Origin: Ascarosepion bandense
Lineage: Eukaryota; Mollusca; Cephalopoda; Sepiida; Sepiidae
Assembly (NCBI GenBank): GCA_037127315.1
Contig: JBBBDQ010000310.1
Location: forward strand, 2,179,001-2,243,000
Length of the DNA: 64,000 bases
Direction of reading: 5' to 3'
The position numbers and the translations under genes are program-made. Below, piece by piece: positions 44,969 to 54,930 of this stretch. Each line of letters begins with the position of its first letter. Position 1 is the stretch's first letter. The notes beneath the pieces were generated by a model, which had not been told where the DNA came from, made no database searches, and saw only the letters and a list, made by a program, of their open reading frames with translations.

Positions 44969-46128
44969 GGTACCTCTACGAATTCGCTAGAAAAACAGCA
45001 TAGTATAAAAAAAAGGCCCCAAACTAAATAAAAACAAAGTTTTATTGGTAAAATATTCATGTTATTAAGAGGATCAATCAAAGTATTTTTAATTGCTTTT
45101 TAAATTTTTTAACTTATTTCTACCACGCTCAAAATTTTGGTATAAAATCTGGTTTTTCGTGAATGACGCAATTTGTACAAGGGTTTATTACTGCAAACGT
45201 AATATTACACAAGTCACTTTTTTGCCGGTGAAAGACATTAATTTGGAAATCTTTGCAAAAAATCAAATAATGGTCGGAGTTTTATTAAAATTTCAGGATT
45301 TTATTCATAAATGACTGAAATAATTTCTGAAATAATTATTTTTCAAAAATCCTGGTAAAAATATTTTTTACATATGTTACCCCACCGACATGAATTTCTG
45401 AAATGTCTAGAAATTCGCGAGAGTTTTCCCATATAACTAATATTAATTAAATTCAGGAGTGATTGAGAAAAGGTAATCAACTGTCTTTTTTTTTTCTAAA
45501 TTAGCCGTGTTTTAAAGAAATCTGTTCCGAGTTGTGAAAGCAAAAATGCAATAAAACTATTCCACGTTTTACATAGATAATTTTAATTCGTTTTATAAAC
45601 AATATATATTAATGATATCATAGTCTAAAAAGATTTTTAAAAAAATTAACGAATCATGAATTTTTACAAGAATTGTTTTCATTTTTATTATTTTTATTAT
45701 GATAATTTATAAAGTTTCAAAAATATTTTAAAACTTCTTCCTTCATCGTTCACGGTAGGTTGTTAAGTTAATACGTGAAGTCTAAATTTAATAACTGAAG
45801 ATTGAAAAGCTTAATACAAATAATCGAGCCATTTTAATTCAGCGCGTATGGTGACCTGCATTTTTTTTTCGGGTGGCCGTACGTGATATATATCATTAAA
45901 AGGTCACATGTTTTAAAGGTTGCGCTCCTTACAGGAAGAAAAAAACAAGAAAAAACAAAAATACTTTTCTTTTATCTCGCTTACATATTTCCTATGCCAT
46001 ATGTTTCAACATTCAACGGGCTTTGCAAATCATCTCTTCTAAATTAAAAGCAAGTTTTATATTTTAATTACTAGTTTCCTAATTTTGTTAAAAAAGTAAT
46101 TGTGAAATTCACAATTTGTGGAGGTACC
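44969..46128 (+). mobile_element. MITE, GGTACCTCCAC family, full-length member 2
   Basis: Starts GGTACCTCTACGAATTCGCT after TA (44967-44968) and ends CAATTTGTGGAGGTACC before TA (46129-46130). It is 1,160 bp and non-coding. It shares AACAGCATAGTAT, ATTATTAAGAGG-like, AATTTGGAAAT and ATTAAAAGGTCACATG blocks in order with the 34869-36307 member, and is shorter by internal deletions. Confidence 0.86.
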
Positions 46129-46130
46129 TA

Positions 46131-47241
46131 AAAAAGAATATGAAAAATAGATATTAGAAATAAAAATTAATAAATGTCATTACAATTAAATTATTGAGTT
46201 ATCTCTGTCATGTTATATAAATTCATTCTCAGTTAATCTTTTTGGTAACGGGAGAGATTTAACGTGCGAGATTTCTACTAGAAGAAAATAAAAATTCAGA
46301 AGAGGGACTTAATAAATATATCATGACAGCAAAAGTGATAGATATTAGTCCGAATGCAAATAATGTAATGATAACTAGTCACTCCAGAAACTCAGATTGA
46401 AAATAGCATGGCTTTACCTAAAAACTCCTAAAAGTGTGATTACAGTCATACTTATAAGAAGTGGATCATTTGAAGCCATAGTAAAAATACGTGAGATTAG
46501 TTAAATTAGAAATTAAAAAAAGAATCAAGACTGTCCAATTTACCATTTTGGGAATATCTGCAATGATGCTGTGGAAGGTGCAGGAGATTTCATTCAATTT
46601 CCAGCGATAGTCACCAGATATCTAAAATGATCAAATGTATGAATCATTAATAAAAAATAGTAATAAACAAATAAATAAAATACCATGATGTAACACCAGT
46701 CATATTTCTCATGGTTTCTGATCTTCACTGATTATAGTTGTTTACATGTAAATATTTTGTCTTGGTGAATTTAGATGGACTAGAGTGAATAACGCATTCA
46801 CTACCACAGATTTACTTGTCAATTGCCTGATCATCAGCAGTTATGGATATACCTTTCGGGCTGACGTACTGTGTATCTCTGTAATAAGAGAAGCTGTGTA
46901 AGGCATCATTTACCGATGTTGGGAGAGTTGATTTGTAAAATGTTGAAGTATGAGGCATCTACGTCAACGGGGGACATAGCTAGATACTCAGGAAAACTCT
47001 GAATCGAATACTTTCTCAGCGGATTCTGTTACTGGACATTAAGCTATTTCAAACTGGGCTCCACCAACAAGGTTATGTGCTACTTGTATCAAAACCGGTC
47101 ACCATATCGCGTAAATATGGCGGTGCTGCATATGCTTGTGCTTGGTAGATTCTTATTAATCAAGGTAAGTGCAATGATGAGTACAATGAGCTTCGTAGCT
47201 TTGTAACTTGGGGTCACTTTTTTGGCGTGCTTCTCGCTTAG
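46131..47241. other. No recognisable gene
   Basis: Mixed sequence, somewhat less AT-rich at 46800-47220, with no recognised frame. Confidence 0.4.

Positions 47242-47299
<58 letters not shown>
47242..47299. repeat. (AAT)n microsatellite, 5' flank of the R4/Dong-like LINE
   Basis: About 19 AAT/ATA units. Element coding begins immediately after. Confidence 0.97.
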
Positions 47300-47300
<1 letters not shown>

Positions 47301-48032
47301 TGCTACAGTACAAAGAAAAATCTTAGTACTGCCTGGATAGACTACCGAAAGGCATTCGATAGTGTGCCACATGACTGGATTTTAAAGACTTTAAATATAT
47401 ACAAGATATCGCCCGTCATCATCAATTTCATCAAACAGTGCATGTCTATATGGAAAACAACCCTTTACCTCAATCATATAAATGGAACCTATAAGTCTGA
47501 TGAAATAAACATCAAAAGAGGTATATTTCAAGGTGATTCTTTATCTCCCTTACTATTCTGCATATCATTAATAGCACTAACCAGTCAACTTAATAAGACA
47601 GAATGTGGTTATAAAATAGGACAAAAGAAAATAAGCCATCTATTTTACATGGATGACTTGAAGTTATATGCTAAGAATGATAATGAGCTGGAAGGTCTTC
47701 TGCAAACTGTAAAATGCTTCAGCGAAGACATTGGAATGAAATTTAATTTGAATAAATGTGCTAAAGCTACAGTTTTACGTGGATCAATACAAGAAACATC
47801 CTCAATTAGCCTAGACCCTGCTGTAACAATAAAAGAATTGAAACCAGAAGAAGCTTATAAATACCTAGGTGTAAATGAGAGTGAAAACATTCACCATAAA
47901 AAAATGAAAGAAATAGTGCGTAAAGAGTACTATAGAAGGCTACGAATGATATTAAAAACTGAATTAAATTCACAGAACAGAGTTATGGCCATTAATAGCC
48001 TTGCAATCCCAGTTGTCCAATATAGCTTTTAA
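47300..48032 (+). CDS. Reverse transcriptase domain of R4/Dong-like LINE, partial
   Basis: The open frame runs from 47208 through the AAT tract (read as poly-Asn, not genuine) to a stop at 48030. Residue numbers count from 47208. Motif A is WIDYRKAFDSVPHDW at about 43-57. Motif B is GIFQGDSLSPLLFCI around 104-118. Motif C is LFYMDDLKLYAKN with the DD pair at 149-150. EAYKYLGVNE near 223 is the thumb-side segment typical of LINEs. The catalytic aspartates are intact. The frame ends in QYSF followed by TAA, created by one extra T in a TTTT run at about 48027-48030; the next frame carries straight on. RT fingers and any N-terminal DNA-binding motifs are lost. Confidence 0.88.
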
Positions 48033-49203
48033 CATCTTAAACTGGACTCTAAACGACATCAGGCGAATGGATGCTAAAACAAGAAAGCTTCTTTCTAAGC
48101 ATAAGATGCATCATCCAAAGGCTGATGTAGACCGTCTATACATACCCCGTAAAGAAGGTGGAAGAGGTCTTATTCAACTGGAATTGTCATACAAGACAAC
48201 AACTATTGGCTTACTAACATACATAGAAACAACAAAGGATTGGATGATACAATTAGTAAGGAAACATGAAGAAAGAAAGAAAAAATATTCAATAATAAAA
48301 GAAGGCAGTAAATTCAAACAAGATTTACAGTTAGTAGATTCTGTAGAAAAGCAGAACGGAAGCCAAGAGCCGGCTATTGCGGCAAAGAATATGAAAATGA
48401 AAGCCAAAGATAAAGATCTTGAACAGATGAAACAGCGCTGGCAAGACAAACCTCTGCATGGCCAATATCCAGTACGTGCCAATAAATCCAATGTTGACAA
48501 AGTTAATACTCATCGATGGTTACGTGCATCTGGATTAAAGTCTGAAACTGAAGGCTTTATTCTTGCAGCACAAGACCAAAGTCTTTTCACGAGAAACTTT
48601 CAGGCAAATATTATGCATAATAATATGGATCCAAAATGCAGGTTTTGTGATAAACACCAAGAAACAATAGACCACCTAATCTCAGGCTGTTCTGTGCTTG
48701 CCGCAAATGAATATAAAAATCGCCACGATAGAGTTGGGCAATATTTACATTGGGCAATATGCAAACATTATGGAAAAGCTGTAGGCAAACACTGGTATGA
48801 ACATCACCCAGCACCGGTTACAGAAATAGAAGATGTAACCATTCTATGGGATTACACCATCTACACAGACAGAAAAATTGAAGCAAACAGGCCAGACATT
48901 ATTGTTAAAAACCAGAAGGAGAAAACTTGTCTATTAATTGATATGGCTTGTCCAGCGGATTGTAACATAGCAATCAAGGAATTTGAAAAACTGTCAAAAT
49001 ATAAAGACCTGGAAATTGAAATAGAAAAAATGTGGAAATTGAAAACAAGGGTTGTGCCAGTGATAGTAGGTGCACTTGGAATGATAAAAAATGGAACAAA
49101 ACAACACATTGAAAGAATCCCTGGAAACCCCAGCTTAAGAGATATACAAAAAATTGTCTTATTAAGTACAGCCCACACACTAAGGAAAACTTTATCTATG
49201 TAA
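48030..49203 (+). CDS. C-terminal CCHC plus restriction-like endonuclease of R4/Dong-like LINE
   Basis: Open from 48001 (no ATG there) to the stop at 49203, 400 codons, continuing the RT protein in another frame. Residue numbers count from 48001. CRFCDKHQETIDHLISGC at 213-230 has the CX2CX8HX4C spacing of the zinc knuckle found in R2- and R4-type LINEs. RPD at 297-299 followed by 14 residues and D314 (LIDMACP) fits the RPDX12-14D/E core of their PD-(D/E)XK endonuclease, which nicks the target site. The 3' half therefore looks catalytically complete, but the upstream frameshift and 5' truncation make the copy inactive on its own. Confidence 0.87.
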
Positions 49204-49350
49204 TGCTGGAGATGATAGGGAAGATAGAAAAACATGAAATGGAGCCATAACAACACGCCACTACCTGCCTTAGGTCTCCCCGCAAACTTGGTTGGTAGTG
49301 AGACCAAAGCAGAAATCGAAATATGATGAAAAATGACATAATAATAATAA

Positions 49351-50480
49351 AAGAAAGAAAAATATTCAATAATAAAAGAAAGAAAAATATTCAATAATAG
49401 AAATATTCAATAATAAAAGAAAAAATATTCAATAATAAAAGAAGGAAGTAAATACATGCAAGATTTACATTTAGTAGATTCTGTAGAAAAGCAAAACAGA
49501 AGCCAAGTACCAATTATTGCGGCAAAAAATACGAAAATGAAAGCCAAGTATAAAGCTCTTGAACAGATGAAACAATGCTGGCAAGACAAACCTCTGCATG
49601 CCCAATATCCAGAACGTGCCAATAAATCCAATGTTGATAAAGGTAATACTTATCGATGATTACGTGCATCTGGATTAAAGTCTGAGACTGAAGGCTTTAT
49701 TCTTGCAGCGCAAGACCAAAGTCTTTTCACGTGGAACTTTCAGGCAAATATTATACATAACAATGTGGATCCAAAATGCAGGTTCTGTGATAAATACCGA
49801 GAAAAAATAAACCACCTAATCTCAGGCTGTTCTGTACTTGCCCCAAATGAATATAAAAATCGTCACGATAGAGTGGGGCAATACTTACATTGGACAATGT
49901 GCAAACACTATGGAAAATATGTAAACAAACACTGGTATGAACATCACCCAGCGCCGGTTACAGAAATAGATATCACCATTCTATGGGATTACACCATCTA
50001 CACAGACAGAAAAATTGAAGCAAATAGGCCGGACAATATTAATAAAAACCAGAAAGAAAAAAAATTGTCTATTAATTGATATGGCTTGTCCAGCGGATTG
50101 TAACATAGCAACCAAGGAATTCGAAAAACTGTCAAAATATAAAGATCTGAAAATTGAAATAGAAAAAGTGTGGAGAGTGAAAACAAAAATCGTGTCAGTG
50201 ATAGTATGTGCACTTGGAATGATAAAAAATGAAATAAAACAACACATTGAAAGAATCCCTGGAAACCCCAGCTTAAGCGATATACAAAAAATTGTCTTGT
50301 TAAGTGCAGCCCACACACTAAAGAGAACTTTGTCTATGTAACGCTAGGGATGTTAGGGGTGATAGAAAAAAAACATGAAATAGAGCTATAAGAACATACC
50401 ACGATCTGCCTTAGGTCTTCCCGCAGGCTTGGTTGGTAGTGCGGCCATAGCGGAAATCGAAATATGATGAAAAATGACAA
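49351..50480 (+). mobile_element. R4/Dong-like LINE, copy 2 (3' fragment) in tandem
   Basis: It starts in a short repeated AAAGAAAGAAAAATATTCAA block (49351-49440). From about 49441 it is collinear with copy 1 from about 48301 to its 3' end. The CCHC segment is kept, as CRFCDKYREKINHLISGC (frame 49765-50079). RPD remains, but the aspartate partner is frame-shifted in an A-run near 50060. TGA near 49658 interrupts the earlier part. The reverse transcriptase is absent. Its 3' end is GATGAAAAATGACA with a long AAT tail. Confidence 0.85.
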
Positions 50481-50481
50481 C

Positions 50482-50535
<54 letters not shown>
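50481..50535. repeat. (AAT)n microsatellite, 3' tail
   Basis: About 18 AAT units directly after the LINE end. Confidence 0.97.
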
Positions 50536-50537
<2 letters not shown>

Positions 50538-51239
50538 CTTATAGTTTACAAATCATACTAAATTTTGGCGTACAGTGTGATATTACAACTATAATAGAAG
50601 TAAAAAGGCTGAAAGCAAAAAATAAATAAAATGAAGAATAAAAGGAAAAAAAGGCCCTTGTCTTATTCGAGGATTAAAGAATATGAAAAATATTCAAATC
50701 GCCGTTATATCAATTTTCGTTTGGATCACTATGGACATTAGAAGGTTTCTCACACAAAAATCGTTCATGTCTAGCAGAAAAAAAGCTAATACTGAACTCT
50801 CTTTCTCATGAATATTTTCAGGTTTGAAAGAAAATAGTAACTACTCCGATCCATTAATCGTTTCCAAATGAGTCTGTCACAGGTTTGAAAGCAAGTATTT
50901 GTTGCTAGGCAACTATTCAGTTACAAATAAAATTGTAAAGTACAATTTAGAATTTTTTGTGAGAAAAAAACAAAATTATCTGGGAGTATGAATTGAAAAG
51001 TGATCATGCCATATGTGCAAAGACAGTGAGCACGTTTCTCGACAAAGAAAATATGTTAACATAATAAGCGACGAAATTGTGTCGTTGAATCACGAAAAGA
51101 GACAAAGCGAATAAAGAATGTAAAAACGTTAGCAGCTCATCAAAGACTCTATTGATCGTTGTCGTATGGTTTGAAAATAAAAGCCTTTTATTCTTCTCAT
51201 ACTGAATCAAAAGTTATAATGAAATTTCATTAAAAGAAC
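50536..51239. other. No recognisable gene
   Basis: AT-rich, nothing recognised. Confidence 0.4.
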
Positions 51240-51805
51240 CAAGAAAATCAAAATAATACTTACATTTAATTTTAACAAATATATTTACCAAAATTACACA
51301 AAAATATTTTGAAATACTAAAGTATAAATTTGTTCAATAAAATTGCAATTCACGACGTCAAAACGACTTCAGAAATTCCTGCATCTCTTTTGTCCGGTAT
51401 CCTTCTTTAAGTTGGACAATGCTGCCATAATTCTTGCTTTTAATTCGCCTTTGGTGTTACAAGAAGTTTTGTTGGTCTTTCGCTCAACTGCGCTTTGCAC
51501 ATATTAATCAAAGGCGTTGTTGTCTGGGGAGTTAGGTGGCCAGATGTAAAGGGTAATGTAATCGCAGAATTTGCCTGACAGTCATGATTGGATCCTCCTA
51601 ATTGGGTAGCATGGGACATAATCTTTTTGACAGACTTAGGGTCTTCGCGCAGACGCTCTCTAGACCTAGGGCAGCACTATATCCTTAAGGAACTCTATGT
51701 AGGTATTCGTGTTGAGTCTGAGGCCTTCACCAACAAATTCGGGAGCTCTTTTCTTATCAAAATGATCAGAGTAAGTTTTCCGTCCTGCCTTACTTTTTAA
51801 TCACC
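51240..51805 (-). pseudogene. Tc1/mariner-type transposase, C-terminal fragment
   Basis: On the minus strand RAPEFVGEGLRLNTNTYIEF (about 51700-51760) is followed by a KDIVLP segment. Then, in broken frames, come DYITLYIWPPNSPDNNAFD with a stop (about 51490-51550) and TSCNTKGELKARIMAALSNL (about 51405-51465). This is the mariner catalytic region through the last aspartate. It is more complete upstream than the 26827 copy, and here NSPD is kept. Stops and shifts make it non-functional. It meets a Penelope-like fragment near 51805. Confidence 0.75.
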
Positions 51806-52205
51806 ATTATTATGTAGAAGTTACTAATTGTTGGTCCCAGAACTGAACTCATGGAGACACCATCACATTGTACGTTGATATTATTTTAATGGTCATAGAA
51901 GAGAAACTCAGCGGTTCAAGTCAAATTAGTTTCCATAAAATGTTAGGTTTAATTCTTAATAGAGGAAGAGATGGCGTGTTGTAAATATTGTTAGTAATTA
52001 TATCAATCGTTCTCTAATTGGAACATTGATAAATAAACTTTAAACATTTTATTATTAGGTTTTTATGTGTTTTTAAGATTTGGATTAGTTCGTGTGTTGA
52101 TTTAATACTGCATTCAACATGGCTAACATTGAAGATGATATTCGCATCTTACTCATTTTTCTTGATATATTGATAGACACCAATAATACATTTACTATCT
52201 CCCAG
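51806..52205 (-). pseudogene. Penelope-like element, reverse transcriptase core fragment
   Basis: The minus-strand reading NNIYNTPSLPLLRIKPNIL (about 51940-52000), then AEFLFYDH and NVQCDGVSMSSVLGPTISNF (about 51815-51875), matches the Penelope-like RT. There a FxFNxxxYxQxDGVAMGSPLGPTLAN segment precedes the catalytic YxDD motif. The motif C part is missing, where mariner sequence takes over. Decayed. Confidence 0.72.
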
Positions 52206-52214
52206 TATATATAA

Positions 52215-52570
52215 AAAAAAAACAAAAACAAACTAAATAGCATAATCAGAGACACTCTCTACTACAAAAGTGCATGTCCTATTAAAAAACAGCGATTGTA
52301 CAAAATTTAATAAACCCTGCAAAAGTAAACTATCCCATGAAATTATTTTCCTACGCTGAATTATAAAATAATCAAAGAAACTCTCATTAATGATAACTTT
52401 CCTTATTACATCGTTGATGAACAAATTTGACGAGCTATTAGAAATATTAGCATAATTGAAAAAAGAACATAATAATTCTTTAAATAACCGTAAACAAATC
52501 AACCTACTATATCGCAATCAAATACACGCTAACTACAAACAAGATGAAAAATTCCTAAAAAACTCATAAG
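52215..52570 (+). pseudogene. Penelope-like element, RT C-terminal fragment (plus strand)
   Basis: The plus-strand frames read IIRDTLYYKSACPIKKQRLY (about 52240-52300) and KIIKETLINDNFPYYIVDEQ (about 52364-52423), then RAIRNIS. A RAxxICS...L...L..NxFPxxxI...I pattern lies between the RT and the GIY-YIG nuclease in Penelope-like elements. Its orientation is opposite to the RT piece just upstream, so the two are separate fragments or were inverted. Stops are present. Confidence 0.6.
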
Positions 52571-52661
52571 CACTAATATATTCCCCACTGATACTAGTAA
52601 AAAATAAAACTAATTATATACTGTTGTGGATTTTTGTTGAGAACCGACACAAAATAATAAA

Positions 52662-53447
52662 GTTTCGGTTTCAAACACAACCGCTCCAACATTCTGAAGA
52701 TGAGATTTTAATCTCGAAATATTAATCTATAATAAATAGGTGATATCCAACAAATTATTTACCTGTCTTTATTTTACTAAACGCATTGTGACAGCCTTCA
52801 AAACCTAATGATATTCCTAATATACACAATGCTTCAAGCAAATTACAACACTTTTCTAACCTTACACCTGAGCCAGGATGAATTTGCAACCGTCAGGGAG
52901 CTATTTGAAATGTCCGAGAAACGTGCAAAGATTGAATGCCAAATCAACTTCCTAAAACGATGTTTCAAAAGCAACACGGTGACCAAAACCATCAAGAGCG
53001 CCCACTTCCCGGCATGCCTCAATTGCCCAGCCACAAACAATCGCTGGACTGCCTGCATGAGTTCTGCGCAATCTTTCATCTTAATAATAACATCAACGGT
53101 TTGACAATGAAACTTCACTTTCTGTAAGTTTGTAGCCTTCTTCATTACGCCATGATGTTCATTAGAAAAGATTACAAAAAAAAAAAAATAATAATTACAA
53201 AAACACTTTGGAGATCACAAACACAAAAGGAAGCATAATGTAACACTACTAGTATATACACATAAACACGCACACACACACGGACACACACTCTTCCACT
53301 TTGGCAGGGGTCAAACTAACGGTCAGGCCAACACACACTTAGATAAAGGATACAAAGCAGACTGATACCATCAGACCATAAAAATCACAACTATCAATCA
53401 CACATATACACACCATGAACACCTCATACATACATGCACTAGCACAC

Positions 53448-53515
<68 letters not shown>

Positions 53516-53707
53516 AGAGAAACAGGAGCAGCCAGGAGGACCATTTGTCGAAAGTCTCGGATTCAAACACAACCGCTCCAACATTCTGAAGATGAGATGC
53601 TAATCTCGAAATATTAATCTATAATAAATAGGTGATATCCAACAACTTATTTACCTTCCTTTATTTTACTAAATGCATTGTGACAGCCTTCAAAACCTAA
53701 CCATATT
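52662..53707 (+). mobile_element. 1,046-bp element with 154-bp terminal direct repeats nested in the LTR
   Basis: It is flanked by a perfect 13-bp duplication ACAAAATAATAAA (52649-52661 and 53708-53720). It begins and ends with 154-bp direct repeats (52662-52815 and 53554-53707; about ten mismatches). Between them is a 99-codon-scale frame (52808-53104) with ATVRELFEMSEKRAKIECQI and NFLKRCFKSNTVTKTIK, resembling the poorly conserved N-terminus of Penelope-like proteins. Non-coding DNA and an AC tract follow. Terminal direct repeats (pLTRs) and variable-length duplications are known Penelope features. RT and nuclease are absent, so it would be an internally deleted or non-autonomous member. 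Identity as Penelope-like is inference. Confidence 0.75.
53450..53512. repeat. (AC)n microsatellite inside the nested element
   Basis: About 31 AC units, just before the right terminal repeat. Confidence 0.97.
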
Positions 53708-54049
53708 ACAAAATAATAAATAACAAAAGCAGATATGGAGATAGAAAATGTAAATTATATTGAACAAAAATATACAAACTGGAACACTGGTTAGGCAATT
53801 TAGGAATACTAGGAATACTGTTAGTAGGAATCAATATATACAATCTTGTCGTGAAGAAGTATGTCCGGGTAATGAGTCTATATCCAAAACACTCCAACTT
53901 AATATGCACCAACTTACGAGCCAACTAACTCCTTACTAACTCTCTGACAACCACTCAACCCCTGCTGTACTCTGTATAGGCAGGATTATATGTACACATC
54001 AGGCGAGTCCATTTTTATGTGCAAAAAAGGGGTGCTCCCCAACATATAC

Positions 54050-54575
54050 TATACTAAATTTAATGTAAGTAACTTAATCATCCTCAATAACACTTCTCCG
54101 TCAACTAATGTCTTGCAATATATGTATACCAATATATATTTGTATGTGTATATACTGGTCTATTTGTCCATATATGGATGTCTATAGATTTGTATATGTG
54201 TGCGTTCATGTCTTTTCCTCGTTTAATATCTAAATAACTTTATAATAATCTAAATCTAATGCTTTGTTAAAGTTAGAATTTAAAATTTGCAATAAAAATG
54301 AAGTGGATCTAATAGTCGATTAATAATATTAATCTCTATTTTAATCAAATATTGATATTAATACCTAATAAATTGTTTTTAGAGTATGTTCTCATTTTCT
54401 TCAAATTAGAAATTACTTTATTTTGATTGGTCCACACTATGTAACAATGCCTCTCTGATTAAGGGGGTTTGGTTAGTTTTAAAACTTTAAAACTCTTCAA
54501 CTTGAAATAAACCTCATTACTTGATAAAACACAAGTAGTGTCAAAACAAAATAGCTACTTTTGTAGTGATATCAT

Positions 54576-54578
<3 letters not shown>
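54050..54578. other. No recognisable gene
   Basis: AT-rich. CTTTTGTAGTGATAT at about 54558 resembles the repeat at 33410 and 34548 and again precedes a TA tract. Confidence 0.4.

Positions 54579-54619
<41 letters not shown>
54579..54619. repeat. (TA)n microsatellite
   Basis: About 20 TA units. Confidence 0.97.
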
Positions 54620-54622
<3 letters not shown>

Positions 54623-54855
54623 TTTGCCAGTTTTGTTAATTAACTGACGTGATCAGAAAAGTTTTTATTTAATCAGAACAAAATCTACAATTTCATTTTC
54701 TTCTTACAAAATAAAATTCTTTTTCTCATGAGGTTGGTTCATCGGTAGAACAAAGATTTGTTTTATATTTTTGCCATTCCGTTTTATTCTCATCCAAATT
54801 TTCACGAAAGCGCGAATACACCCCAATACGCATATATTTGTGCGGGGTGGATGAC

Positions 54856-54871
54856 AGAGAGAGAGAGAGAG

Positions 54872-54928
<57 letters not shown>

Positions 54929-54930
54929 AA
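54856..54930. repeat. (GA)n(GAAA)n microsatellite
   Basis: GA units followed by about 12 GAAA units. The Phe/Ser/Leu frames on the other strand are artefacts. Confidence 0.97.

Larger units (their letters stand above)
47300..49350 (+). mobile_element. R4/Dong-like LINE, copy 1 (5'-truncated)
   Basis: The copy runs from the AAT tract into reverse transcriptase, then CCHC and restriction-like endonuclease. It has a ~145-bp 3' untranslated region ending GATGAAAAATGACA and a short TAA run at about 49338-49350. One frameshift near 48028 separates two long frames. It is truncated 5' within the RT fingers. A 3' TAA tail and location in TAA repeats are the known habit of the R4 clade element Dong. 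Clade assignment is inference pending phylogeny. Confidence 0.8.
52622..54044 (-). mobile_element. Solo LTR (minus strand), split by a later insertion
   Basis: The ends TGTTGTGGATTTTTG (52622) and GGTGCTCCCCAACA (54044) are the reverse-complement ends of the solo LTR at 9203-9541, and the sequences match along their length. TATAC flanks both sides (52617-52621, 54045-54049), a perfect 5-bp target duplication. Removing the insert 52662-53707 and one copy of its 13-bp duplication leaves an LTR of about 364 bp. Confidence 0.93.

Noticed and set aside
47208..47299. Poly-asparagine start of the RT frame and poly-tyrosine minus frame
   Set aside because: Translation of the (AAT)n tract, not a protein domain.
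48174..50318. Several 60-177 codon minus-strand frames (e.g. 48861-49394)
   Set aside because: Shadows of the R4/Dong-like LINE on the plus strand.
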